Below, piece after piece: positions 44,292-53,425 of a stretch of DNA of 64,000 nt. Position numbers and translations under genes: made by a program. The notes below the pieces were generated by a model. It was given only the letters and a program-made list of their open reading frames with translations. It made no database searches and was not told where the DNA came from. Each line of letters begins with the position of its first letter. Positions within the stretch are counted from its first letter, which is position 1. Origin of the DNA: G963663315 sp965204925 (GTDB taxonomy: Bacteria; Pseudomonadota; Gammaproteobacteria; Arenicellales; Poriferihabitantaceae); NCBI GenBank assembly GCA_965204925.1, contig OZ242021.1:930001-994000 (forward strand), read 5' to 3'.

Positions 44292-45347
44292 TTATTCGGT
44301 CATCATATCAACATACATCTCGGAGCCGATTTTCTCCCATTTCGCATACCACTCCTGGTTGATCGGGAGCAATTTGGCGGCATTGTCGGGATGGGACGGC
44401 AGCATGCGGGCCAGCGATTCATCTATCTTGCCGGTTTCATAGGCTTTGGAATTGGTCGGCCCGTAAGTGATGTATTGCGGAATGTTCGCCTGATATTCCG
44501 CCTCGCTCATTTTGGCGATCACTTTCATGGCCAGATCCGGGTTGGGCGCCCCTTTGGGGATACCGAAGCAATCGTAATCCTGCAAGCCCTGGTTATAAGT
44601 GTAGGCCGCTTTGGCGCCATCGGCGATGGCGACATCGAACCGGCCATTCCAGCCGGTGGTCATGTCCACTTCGCCGTCTTTCATCAACTGCGCGTGTTGC
44701 GCGCCCGACCCCCACCATACCGCAATATGCGGCTTGAGCTCACGAATTTTATCCAGCGCGCGCCTGATTCCCTCTTCGCTGTCCAGAACAGAATAAACCT
44801 GATCCATGGGCACTCCGTCAGCCATCAGCGCCGGCTCCAGCATGCCGTGCATTTTTCCACGCACTGCGCGGGTGCCCGGGAATTTTTCGACATCCCAGAA
44901 ATCTGCCCAGCTTTTGGGTCCGTCCATACCGTAGGTATCGGTATTCCAGGCCGCTACAGTGGCAAATACGATCGTTCCCGCACAACAGGACAACGTGGTA
45001 TCGGTCACGAAATTGGAAACATCTATCATATCGTAGTCCAGAGGTATCAGAATTCCTTCCTCACATCCCCGCGCGCCTCCGCCTGAACCCGTATCAATGA
45101 TGTCCCAGGGGACCGCGCCCGCCGCAACCTTGGTGCGCACCTGGCCGATGCCCTTGTAGGATTCCTCATTGATTGTAATACCCATCTCTTCGGCTACGGG
45201 CTGAAACAGCGCCTTGCTCTGGGCTTCCTGATATGCCCCTCCCCATGAAGCAATGGTTACTTCCTCCGCACTCGCGGTGGTCGCCGAAACCGACAGACCC
45301 AGCGCCATACCCGCCGCCAATGCGACCTGATTAAGCTTGAAATTCAT
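44292..45347 (-). CDS. ABC transporter substrate-binding protein (polyamine-type)
   Basis: 351 aa periplasmic protein with a Sec signal peptide (LAAGMALGLSVSATTASA, residues ~10-27). The mature part starts EEVTIASWGGAYQEAQSKA, as in PotD/PotF-like binding proteins, with the family's DIIDTGSGGG and KAAYTYNQGLQDYDCFGIPKG (parts). ATG 45347 has a Shine-Dalgarno (GGAG) on the minus strand. It is the first gene of the transporter operon, 95 bp ahead of the ATPase. Confidence 0.88.
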   Translation of the reverse strand: MNFKLNQVALAAGMALGLSVSATTASAEEVTIASWGGAYQEAQSKALFQPVAEEMGITINEESYKGIGQVRTKVAAGAVPWDIIDTGSGGGARGCEEGILIPLDYDMIDVSNFVTDTTLSCCAGTIVFATVAAWNTDTYGMDGPKSWADFWDVEKFPGTRAVRGKMHGMLEPALMADGVPMDQVYSVLDSEEGIRRALDKIRELKPHIAVWWGSGAQHAQLMKDGEVDMTTGWNGRFDVAIADGAKAAYTYNQGLQDYDCFGIPKGAPNPDLAMKVIAKMSEAEYQANIPQYITYGPTNSKAYETGKIDESLARMLPSHPDNAAKLLPINQEWYAKWEKIGSEMYVDMMTE

Positions 45348-45541
45348 TGTGTTTTCTCCAACGTTCGGTAATTATCAGTTACAAAACCGGATCATCCAGT
45401 ATTCCGGTTCATCCGACTATCCTATACCAATCGCAGGCGCATTGCCAACCGATACTGGCTGCTCCTTGCAATTTTTCCATTTGTTCGCTAACTACCGGGT
45501 CTTGTTGTCGGCGCACATCCCGGTCGTTATCTCTGCATTTT

Positions 45542-46288
45542 TCAATTAAAGCCGTATTTGTATTGTATCTCTGAATCCGAGTTCACCTGGGCGTGGAACG
45601 ACACGATAATCCGGTCCTTTTCACCATTGTAGGGGAATGCCATGTGTTTGAGGTACGAAGGAAATATAATCAGGCAGCCGTCCTCGGGGTAGCTGGTCCA
45701 GGTATTGTCCTGAAGATAGTAATTGCCCCAGTCGCCGTGCCCGGCAGCGCTTTCTTCCAGATGCGGTCCGTAAAACCGGGTTACTCCGTTCAACATTCCA
45801 TTCGGCATGCGCTCAGCGTCAGACCGGCTGGCCGAGCCGGCCTGGACATAATACACGCCGGACCACGAGCAATTGCCATGGACGTGGGTTTCATGGAAGG
45901 TGAAACCGTTACTGATCTGGAACCACATGCCAGTCACGTCGACCCGCAATGTTTTCAGTGCAAATCGTTTCCAGTATTTTTCGTTCAGCTTTTTAGAAAT
46001 TTGATAAACCCCGTCGGTAATGAACGACTTGAGGATATCCAGCGCCCGGTTATCGATATTGTTGGCGAAATTGTCCGGGCTGATAAACCCGCAATGCGGA
46101 GCGGTCGAATGTTCCTGCCGGTATTCGCGGAAGAGTTTTATGAGTTCGTCATTAACCTCCCGGCAGTTCCTGAGCCTGCGCCGCAGAATGGTGACGGGCC
46201 AAAGCTCAATGAGCGGATTTTGATCTGGATCGGACAATTCGTACTGGCGCTGAATATTTATGAACCTCTGTAACGGAAATAGTACCAC
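45542..46288 (-). CDS. Putative 2-oxoglutarate/Fe(II)-dependent oxygenase (TIGR02466-like)
   Basis: 248 aa, cupin/double-stranded beta-helix protein. The iron-ligand region reads FHETHVHGNCSWSGVYYV near residue 130, and the distal half has FPSYLKHMAFPYNG followed by DRIIVSFHAQV, providing the second histidine and the 2OG-binding arginine typical of the TIGR02466 group. The start is uncertain: GTG 46288 is the longest option and there is no early ATG. The substrate is unknown. It lies 15 bp from the glycosyltransferase pseudogene on the same strand. Confidence 0.68.
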   Translation of the reverse strand: MVLFPLQRFINIQRQYELSDPDQNPLIELWPVTILRRRLRNCREVNDELIKLFREYRQEHSTAPHCGFISPDNFANNIDNRALDILKSFITDGVYQISKKLNEKYWKRFALKTLRVDVTGMWFQISNGFTFHETHVHGNCSWSGVYYVQAGSASRSDAERMPNGMLNGVTRFYGPHLEESAAGHGDWGNYYLQDNTWTSYPEDGCLIIFPSYLKHMAFPYNGEKDRIIVSFHAQVNSDSEIQYKYGFN

Positions 46289-46303
46289 ACTACCGGCATA
46301 CTT

Positions 46304-47440
46304 CTACACCGGCGAACAGGGTCCGTCCAGGAACAGGCGTCTCGCAGATTCAACATTTCCGACCAGCAGCTTCTCGGACAAATTCACTACCCGTACGGCC
46401 GCCGCCCGGGCAGACCATTCCTGCATCATGCGTTCATTCCCCAGCCGACCCATGTCCAGCAAACGCTCACGACTGCTTGCCGCGATCTCATCCAGTAATT
46501 CGTCCAGCGCCTCATCACTATACAAAAATCCGCTTTTTCCATGTTCCACCAACCACGGCGCAGCCCCCGATTCGCGATTGGCAATTACTCCGCAACCACA
46601 GCCTATAGCCTCATTGACTACCATGCCCCAGCCCTCACCGCGATCGCTGGTCATCAAAAACAAATCCGAGGCCAACATATGTTGCATGACCTCATGCGGT
46701 TTCTTCCACCCCGCCAGAGTGACGTAACCGGCAGCGCCCGACTGGTTCACGAGTTGCTCAATCGAAGGGTACAGTTCACCGTCGCCAATCATCGTCAAAT
46801 GCACAGTCATGCCCCGCGCGCGCAATCCAAGAGCGATATCAAGCGCTTTATGCGGCTGTTTGAAGCGAGTGAACCGCGCACACCAAAGCAACGAGACTAC
46901 ATCACCCGAATGTTTTTTCAGCCGGTATTCAGGCATATCCATAAAATACCCGAATTTCCAGCTACGGCCTTCGAACAGACCCATATCATTCAAATCCTGC
47001 GCCGCCCGGGCGCCAATCGCCAGCAAATGGTAGCTTCCCCGGTTGACCGACCAGTAGTTTTTGTACAAACGCGGGAGGCGCGTTATCCTGCGTCTCCATG
47101 ACGGCTTTTTCTTCCAGAATCGCTCCTGGGCGGCAAAGGTCAATTTACCCTGCCTGATTCGCTTGCGCACATACCGGATCGGAAAATGTCCCTGTATCAC
47201 CACGTCAGCCCGATCAATCCAGCGCAACGCCTCTGTTTGAGCGTTATCCGATTGCCAAAACCGGATAATAAACGGTTCATTGAAGCCGCCGTCATCAGAC
47301 TACATCATTTCAATGCGCGATTGCGGTACCGGTTTGTGGAACACGATTCGGAAATCATTGACATCCGGCAACCCTGCCATCGCCCGCGCAAAATCCATTT
47401 GGTGGTGAGAAGCCATGTTGGTTAAAAAGACTACTTTCAT
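46304..47440 (-). pseudogene. GT-B glycosyltransferase (family 4-like) with an in-frame amber codon
   Basis: A single uninterrupted reading frame of ~378 codons except for one TAG at 47300-47302. The N-terminal part from ATG 47440 reads MKVVFLTNMASHHQMDFARA, typical of GT-B N-termini; after the stop the frame continues to TTG 47227 and on through a GT4 core (LLWCARFTRFKQPHKALDIA, then GWGMVVNEAIGCGCGVIANR). Amber is a normal stop elsewhere here, so this is a nonsense mutation, a sequence error, or a gene re-initiated at 47227 without its N-terminal Rossmann strands. Confidence 0.75.
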
Positions 47441-47533
47441 TGTTCGCCTGTCATTTACCCGGATCATTGCGCCGGTTCACAAACAAATGATACTTTTCAG
47501 GTAGAGCAACCGGATAGCTCTCTGTGGTAATTT

Positions 47534-48400
47534 ATGACCGGATTGTTACACATAAACTACCCGATTTTTGTTGAAAAGTCGCGCCCGCTTGTGCACTCCG
47601 GCCTGAATACCATGCAACTCAATCTGGAAAAATTCACCGTTACGAGGAAAGGGTTTCCCGCGGACCAGGCAGGCATGGCGTATTTGCTGCAACCTGTCCG
47701 CAGGGAGCTAAAAGAGCGTGCAAGACTGGTGCAACGAACGCTGGAATCCGTTCTGATTCTTGATTTCGAGCCTGACTGTCTTGCATTTCCGGAAGCCGCT
47801 CAGGTTGAGTATTCGAGTCTGTTTGATACTGGTCCGTCCAACCGCCAGGCAACCTTCCCAACCATCACACTATCTCGTGCCGGAACCCTGTTCGATTGCG
47901 TGGTAAGTAATTTGCAGGGGACATGGTTCGAGTTCGGGGCATTCACCGGGCAAGTGAAACAGGTCTTGAAACCGGGGGGGGCTTTTTGTTTTTCCGCATT
48001 TGGCCCCGGCACACTGGCTGAAATTGACCACGCCTGGAAACAAGTGGATTCCGGCCCCCATGTTCACCCGTTTACCGACATGCACGATCTGGGGGACACG
48101 CTGCTGAAAACCGGTTTCGAGAAACCCGTCGTGGACACGGACCGGGTACAGGTCGAGTATGCCGACTGTATGACCGTTATCTCCGATCTGCGCGGTGAAG
48201 GGTTTGTCAATCTGCACGCCGGGCGCAGAAAATCACTTACCGGAAAACAACGATTCAGACAATTTCAACGCCATGTTGCAAAGCAAACGAAAAGAGGAAA
48301 GATCACGATCACGTTTGAAATCATTTACGGCTACGCACAAAAACCCCGAATGCAGGGAGGCCAGGTTTTCGTCAATCCACCCGCAGCCGTCTCCCGCTGA
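47534..48400 (+). CDS. BioC-like methyltransferase homologue with degenerate SAM motif
   Basis: 288 aa. The C-terminal half matches BioC (malonyl-ACP O-methyltransferase) and related proteins: FSAFGPGTLAEIDHAW, HPFTDMHDLGDTLLKTGFEK (parts), VQVEYADCMTVISDLRGEG and GRRKSLTGKQRF. The N-terminal half lacks the SAM-binding LDxGxGxG loop; the corresponding stretch reads SVLILDFEPDCLAFPE. It may therefore be non-catalytic or act on another substrate. ATG 47534 is the longest start; ATG 47612 is plausible. No bio operon is nearby. Confidence 0.6.
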   Translation: MTGLLHINYPIFVEKSRPLVHSGLNTMQLNLEKFTVTRKGFPADQAGMAYLLQPVRRELKERARLVQRTLESVLILDFEPDCLAFPEAAQVEYSSLFDTGPSNRQATFPTITLSRAGTLFDCVVSNLQGTWFEFGAFTGQVKQVLKPGGAFCFSAFGPGTLAEIDHAWKQVDSGPHVHPFTDMHDLGDTLLKTGFEKPVVDTDRVQVEYADCMTVISDLRGEGFVNLHAGRRKSLTGKQRFRQFQRHVAKQTKRGKITITFEIIYGYAQKPRMQGGQVFVNPPAAVSR

Positions 48401-48466
48401 TCTGCGCTCCGGCACGCTTCTCTCACTGGCCGCTCACCGACGCTCTCGCAGGACAAGGGTCAACTG

Positions 48467-49129
48467 TCAGGCTCCCGCCTTTTCCAGTTCAAGCCACTCA
48501 CTGAGGGAGTTCCCGAATGGAATCATGACGTGCAAACGGTAGCAGCCCCGCTGTTGCAGCCGACTGTACCAGGCTTCGATGTTGGGCAGGGACGGGCGCT
48601 TGATATTCAGATGGTAATAGCGATACAATATGGCTCCAAGCGGTATATCCGCCATCGTCAAATGATCACCGAGGACGAATTGCCTGTTTTCGAGGCGCCG
48701 CTCCAGAATTTTCAGTTTCTCCCCGGTAGTCCGGGCGCTGGCGCTGATCTGCCCCTCATTCTGCTCCTCTCGCGGCGTTCGCACCAGCCCCCAGAATGCG
48801 GGGAAAATAGCCGGCATTACAGTCGATTTGTACCATTCCATCCACTGATCCGCCAGCGCGCACTGTTGCGGGTCGGCAGGGTACAGGGAACCGTTGCCAT
48901 ACTGCTTGCACAGGTACCGGACAATGGCATTGGATTCCCACAGGATAAAGCCATTGTCGTTCATGGCCGGCACCAGACGGTTGGGATTGATTGCGCCGTA
49001 CTCGCTTGAGTCCAGCCCGCCGAATGTGCCGCCGATGTTGCGCCGCACGTGTTCAAGCTCCAGTTCTCCGATCGTCCACATGACCGGGATAACGTTACTG
49101 GAATTTTTTCTGCCGTGAATTTCCAACAT
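48467..49129 (-). CDS. Glutathione S-transferase family protein
   Basis: 220 aa cytosolic GST. N-terminal thioredoxin-like domain with RKNSSNVIPVMWTIGELEL and the glutathione-binding NRLVPAMNDNGFILWESNAI (parts) region; all-alpha C-terminal domain with LTMADIPLGAILYRYY. ATG 49129 is chosen from a frame open to 49165 because family similarity starts at MLEIHGRKNSS. Physiological substrate unknown. Confidence 0.88.
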   Translation of the reverse strand: MLEIHGRKNSSNVIPVMWTIGELELEHVRRNIGGTFGGLDSSEYGAINPNRLVPAMNDNGFILWESNAIVRYLCKQYGNGSLYPADPQQCALADQWMEWYKSTVMPAIFPAFWGLVRTPREEQNEGQISASARTTGEKLKILERRLENRQFVLGDHLTMADIPLGAILYRYYHLNIKRPSLPNIEAWYSRLQQRGCYRLHVMIPFGNSLSEWLELEKAGA

Positions 49130-49167
49130 GACAACTCTCCGATAATAGGTTATGGGTGGTGGCAATG

Positions 49168-50319
49168 TTACAGGGAATTGATTATGTCTGCGGCCTGTTT
49201 CAGGGTCGCGTCCTGCTTGGCAAAGCAGAATCGAATCACTTTACTGTCGGGCGGCTCCTTGTAGAACGGTGACAACGGAATGACCGCTACCCCCTTTTCC
49301 TGCGTCATCCAGTTGGCAAATGCGGTATCCGTCTTGCCCGAAATGCGGCTGTAGTCGGCCAGTTGGAAGTAGGTACCGGCCGACGGCAACAGCTTGAACC
49401 TAGAGCGTTCGATGAGGCGGCAGAAAAGATCTCTTTTTTGTTCATAGAACACCCCGAGTTGCTGATAGTTCTGCGGGTTGGATTCGAGAAAGTCCGCGAA
49501 CGCCCACTGCATCGGGGTCGGCGTTGTAAACACATTGAATTGATGAACCTTGCGAAATTCTATGGTCAATTCGGCAGGGGCGATACAGTATCCAATCTTC
49601 CAGCCGGTCACGTGATAGGTTTTGCCGAAGGAAAAAACCGCCATCGATCTCTTGCGAAGCTCATCATGGGCCAATACGCTGGCATGCTCCCTGCCATCGA
49701 AAATAATGTGTTCATACACTTCGTCGCTGAGCACAAAGCAGTTCAACGGACGTATCGCCGCGGCAAGGTTGTCAAGGTCTTCCCGTTGCAATATGCTGCC
49801 GCTCGGATTATGTGGCGAGTTGATCACGACGAGACGCGTGTTGCTGCCGAGTTTTCGCCTGAAGGCCCGCCAGTCGATGCTGTAGCTCGGCAACGTCATC
49901 GGTACGTGGACGGTTTTGCCGCCGGCCAGGGAAACGGCGGGCTCATAGGAATCATAAGCCGGGTCGAAGACAATGACTTCGTCGCCAGGGCGCACGAGGC
50001 AATGAATCGCGCAAAACAGGGCTTCGGTAGCGCCGCTGGTTATGGTGATTTCCGATTCGCTGTCGATATCGATGCGGCTGTTGATTTTCAGCTTGCGGGA
50101 AATGCCTGCACGCAACTCCGGTATGCCAGGCATTGGCGGATACTGGTTCTTGCCGTTGCGAAGGTAATAGTCGACCCGGTCAACGAGACCCCGATCGGGT
50201 TCGAAATCGGGGAACCCCTGGGACAGGTTGATCGCTCCATGATCCTGCGCCATTTTTGACATGATTGTAAAAATGGTCGTACCCGCATCGGGCAGCTTGC
50301 TATCGGTTTTCAACAACAT
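49168..50319 (-). CDS. Methionine aminotransferase-type PLP aminotransferase
   Basis: 383 aa fold-type I aminotransferase resembling YbdL/methionine aminotransferase, which transaminates methionine and other hydrophobic amino acids. Seen: INLSQGFPDFEPD near residue 35, SGATEALFCAI, NSPHNPSG near 165, DEVYEHIIFDG, and the PLP lysine in FSFGKTYHVTGWKIGY near 230. It is divergent from the exonuclease III gene, with ~160 bp between the start codons. Confidence 0.85.
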   Translation of the reverse strand: MLLKTDSKLPDAGTTIFTIMSKMAQDHGAINLSQGFPDFEPDRGLVDRVDYYLRNGKNQYPPMPGIPELRAGISRKLKINSRIDIDSESEITITSGATEALFCAIHCLVRPGDEVIVFDPAYDSYEPAVSLAGGKTVHVPMTLPSYSIDWRAFRRKLGSNTRLVVINSPHNPSGSILQREDLDNLAAAIRPLNCFVLSDEVYEHIIFDGREHASVLAHDELRKRSMAVFSFGKTYHVTGWKIGYCIAPAELTIEFRKVHQFNVFTTPTPMQWAFADFLESNPQNYQQLGVFYEQKRDLFCRLIERSRFKLLPSAGTYFQLADYSRISGKTDTAFANWMTQEKGVAVIPLSPFYKEPPDSKVIRFCFAKQDATLKQAADIINSL

Positions 50320-50480
50320 ATTCGAAAAAAGTGCATTTCACCCTGCGTGCAGGCAACTCGCTCCGGAGCGGATTTTACGGCGCGTCAGCATGGCATATTA
50401 TCCCCTTTTACACGATTCGGGTATATCTGTTGACCCCATACTGTGTACAATCGGCGCTTTGCAACAATGTGGTCGGACAG

Positions 50481-51287
50481 TTGAAAATTATTACCTGGAA
50501 CGTGAATGGCATCCGTGCGGTCGAGCGCAAGGGGGAAATGTATAATTTTATCACAAACCATGACCCTGATATATTCATGATCCAGGAGATCAAGGGGTCC
50601 ACCGATCAGTTCAGTCCGTGGTTGACCACGCACAATGACTATGACCAGTACTATAACAGTGCGCGCAAGAAAGGCTATGCCGGCACCGCTTTGTGGGTGA
50701 AGAAATCACTGCGCGAAAAACTGGACGAGGTGGAGTTTGCAACTGTAGTGCCACAAGCCCCGAATGCCGACGAGGGGAGGATTTGTCACTTCTCCTTCAC
50801 TTTGTGTGAAGATCGCTGGGACCTTTTTTCGATCTATTTCCCGAACGGTGGCAAAAGCGAACAAGCCTGGCAGGAAAAACTGGTGTTTTATGACCGCGTG
50901 CATGCCTGCATGTCGGAATTGCGGCGACAGGGTCGGATGGTGCTGGTTGGCGGGGACATGAATGTGGCCCACGAAGAAATTGACCTCGCCCGACCAAAGG
51001 AAAACGATGGCAAAATCGGCTTCCATCCGAAGGAACGCGCCTGGATGGACGGCCTCGTTGAGGATGGCTGGGTGGATGTCTGGAGAGAACGCAATCCCGG
51101 CGTCACCGGCGTCTATTCCTGGTGGCACATGATTTCCCGCGGACGCATGCGCAATGTCGGTTGGCGCATTGATTATTTTCTAATCGATCGGTCCGATATG
51201 AAACGGGTGCAGCAGATCGAGTATCTGCAAGATCAGATGGGGTCCGATCATTGCCCGCTTGCGATCACGCTGGAAACGCCCGGGTAA
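50481..51287 (+). CDS. xthA: Exodeoxyribonuclease III / AP endonuclease family
   Basis: 268 aa. It repairs abasic sites and blocked 3' ends. Seen: IITWNVNGIRAVERKG, the metal-binding FMIQEIKG, GGDMNVAHEEIDLARPK near residue 155, and DQMGSDHCPLAI at the C-terminus with the catalytic His. The start is inferred as TTG 50481; GTG 50469 is close by, and the frame is open to 50331 with no family similarity before 50481. Confidence 0.87.
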   Translation: MKIITWNVNGIRAVERKGEMYNFITNHDPDIFMIQEIKGSTDQFSPWLTTHNDYDQYYNSARKKGYAGTALWVKKSLREKLDEVEFATVVPQAPNADEGRICHFSFTLCEDRWDLFSIYFPNGGKSEQAWQEKLVFYDRVHACMSELRRQGRMVLVGGDMNVAHEEIDLARPKENDGKIGFHPKERAWMDGLVEDGWVDVWRERNPGVTGVYSWWHMISRGRMRNVGWRIDYFLIDRSDMKRVQQIEYLQDQMGSDHCPLAITLETPG

Positions 51288-51322
51288 CCGCCTCGCCCCT
51301 TTCAACAGAACGATCTGACAAC

Positions 51323-52474
51323 ATGAATATGAACTGGAACTATCCTACCGCCATGCGAGTCGGCAGCGGACGGGTCGGTGAAATAGCCGACGTCTGCAAA
51401 ACATACGGTATGACGGCGCCGCTTCTGGTCACCGACCCGGGTATCGCTGCATTACCGATGGCACAGGAAATTGTCGATATCTGTCGTCATGCCGGATTGG
51501 GAATTCAGGTTTTCAGTGACGTCAGGCCCAACCCGTGCGGGAAGAATGTCGCCGATGGCGTGGCCGCCTACAAGAGCGGGAATCATGACAGCGTTATCGC
51601 CCTCGGAGGCGGCAGCGGCCTTGATGCCGGCAAGGCAGTTGCCGTCATTGCCGCACAGCAATGCAGTTTGTGGGACCTGGAAGACGAAGGAGATAACTGG
51701 ATGCGGGCAGACGCTGACCGGATTGCCCCGGTCGTGGCTATTCCCACTACCGCCGGCACCGGCTCCGAAGTGGGCCGCGCCGCGGTGATTGTCAAAGAGG
51801 ACGAGCGGCGCAAGGTAATCGTGTTTCATCCCGACATGTGCCCGAACTGTGTCATACTGGATCCGGAACTGACCGTCGGCTTGCCTCCGATGCTGACTGC
51901 GGCAACCGGTATGGATGCGTTGTCCCACAACCTCGAGGCTTTTTGCTCTCCGCTGTTTCACCCGATGGCGGAAGGGATCGCGCTGGAGGGCATTCGACTG
52001 ATCAAGGAGAACCTGCCTGCCGCGACGGCCGACGGTGGCGATATCGAGGCGAGGACCCGGATGCTGGCGGCCTCCTCGATGGGAGCAACCGCATTTCAGC
52101 GCGGTCTCGGCGCCATACATGCGCTTGCCCATCCATTGGGCGCCATTTATGACGCCCACCACGGAACGCTCAACGCTATCCTCATGCCCTATGCGCTGAT
52201 AGCGAACCGGTCTGCCATCGTCGAGCCGATCGCGAGGCTTTGCCGCTATCTCGGACTCAAACCGCACTTCCATGCCTTCCTCGAATGGGTGATCAAGTTA
52301 CGCGCCAGTATCGGCATTCCCGACACTCTGCAGGAAATCGGCATTGGCGATGACCGAATCGGGGAAATCGGGGAAATGGCAGTTGCCGACCCGTCGGCCG
52401 GCACCAACCCCATAGCGTTCGATGCGAAAACGTACAGCACAGTAGCCGCAAACGCGGTTCACGGCAGACTGTGA
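51323..52474 (+). CDS. Iron-containing alcohol dehydrogenase
   Basis: 383 aa group III alcohol dehydrogenase. NAD-binding region ALGGGSGLDAGKAVA near residue 95, TTAGTGSEVGRAAV near 140, and metal ligands in TGMDALSHNLEAF near 195 and HALAHPLGAIYDAHHG (His residues) near 265. ATG 51323 matches the family start; the frame is open further upstream into the xthA gene. Substrate unknown. Confidence 0.88.
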   Translation: MNMNWNYPTAMRVGSGRVGEIADVCKTYGMTAPLLVTDPGIAALPMAQEIVDICRHAGLGIQVFSDVRPNPCGKNVADGVAAYKSGNHDSVIALGGGSGLDAGKAVAVIAAQQCSLWDLEDEGDNWMRADADRIAPVVAIPTTAGTGSEVGRAAVIVKEDERRKVIVFHPDMCPNCVILDPELTVGLPPMLTAATGMDALSHNLEAFCSPLFHPMAEGIALEGIRLIKENLPAATADGGDIEARTRMLAASSMGATAFQRGLGAIHALAHPLGAIYDAHHGTLNAILMPYALIANRSAIVEPIARLCRYLGLKPHFHAFLEWVIKLRASIGIPDTLQEIGIGDDRIGEIGEMAVADPSAGTNPIAFDAKTYSTVAANAVHGRL

Positions 52475-52516
52475 GCGCCGATGCCCGTTCGGGGCACGAC
52501 TGTCATCGGGCAGCAT

Positions 52517-53425
52517 TCAGAAAATATCCTGGTCCGTGATGTCCAGTTTTTCAAGCTCTGCCAGCGCGTGACTGAAGTTTTCGACCATTCCGTATCTTGG
52601 ACAATGGTGCATCTTGATATAAGGCCGCGAATTGACTTCGATAAAAATACATTTTTGCCGCGACCAGGGAATATCGATCCCTTTTTCAAAAATCACGTCA
52701 ATACCGAGTATGTTGGCGTCGAACATTTTCACGACCTCTGTAAACAATTTCTTGTTTTCTCCGGCAACGGTATCCTGACTGATCGTTTCGACCACGCCCC
52801 CCGGGGCCAGGGCAACGCGGTGAAATATTTCAACATGCTGCCCCGGCCGCGGAGTGGATGACAGATCGAGACCCTGTTTTCGCAGATGCCGGATCGCATT
52901 GTGATTTTTGGCTATGGGGAAAATGGTTGGATGCAGGTTCATTTCCTCACGAACAACGTTCTCCTTGTCGATCAGCGCTTCTATCGTGTCTTGCCCGTTG
53001 CCTGTGACAAACGGTGGATACCGCCGAATTACGGAAATCAGCCCCTTGCCTTCAGCCAAAACCCGATAGTTGGCTCCCCTGAGATATTGTTCCACGATCG
53101 TGGTTGGCCACCAGAGCTTTGCCCGCAATATGGCATGCCACAGTTCGCGGTAATTTCGTATGGGGAAATAGCTGCCGCGTGAATAGCCGCTCACATTCGG
53201 TTTTATGACCAGCGGGAAGCCATGGCTCCAGGCAAACCGGTGTGCCACCCAAGGCCAGAAAAAAACCCTTCCCTGCGCATGCGGCACATTGTTTTTCCGG
53301 AAAACCGCCCGCGCCTGCGCTTTCGACCTGCAACCTTTTCGTACAGCCAGGGTATTGAAATTGCTGCAATCGTGCATGTATCGCTCGCTGATCCACGTAT
53401 AGATCAACGCTCTCAGCTTCCTCAT
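52517..53425 (-). CDS. ATP-grasp protein, second of a pair
   Basis: 302 aa ATP-grasp enzyme. Nucleotide-binding segments LVIKPNVSGYSRGSYFPIRN (parts) near residue 95, a hinge at TIVEQYL, and the metal-binding FIEVNSRPY near 265. It resembles the ligase part of cyanophycin-synthetase/RimK-like enzymes, which form amide bonds between a carboxylate and an amine. The start overlaps the stop of the upstream ATP-grasp gene by ATGA. Substrate not deducible. Confidence 0.72.
   Translation of the reverse strand: MRKLRALIYTWISERYMHDCSNFNTLAVRKGCRSKAQARAVFRKNNVPHAQGRVFFWPWVAHRFAWSHGFPLVIKPNVSGYSRGSYFPIRNYRELWHAILRAKLWWPTTIVEQYLRGANYRVLAEGKGLISVIRRYPPFVTGNGQDTIEALIDKENVVREEMNLHPTIFPIAKNHNAIRHLRKQGLDLSSTPRPGQHVEIFHRVALAPGGVVETISQDTVAGENKKLFTEVVKMFDANILGIDVIFEKGIDIPWSRQKCIFIEVNSRPYIKMHHCPRYGMVENFSHALAELEKLDITDQDIF

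Noticed and set aside
47300..47302. UAG recoded as an amino acid (pyrrolysine-like)
   Set aside because: Other genes here (gmhB, DUF433 gene, GTPase-module gene 1) terminate at TAG, and a lone internal TAG is better explained by mutation or error.
52478..52512. Stem-loop between the alcohol dehydrogenase and the ATP-grasp gene as a bidirectional terminator
   Set aside because: Short complementary arms (TGCCC/GGGCA) exist but without a T-run on either strand, so it is not a convincing terminator.
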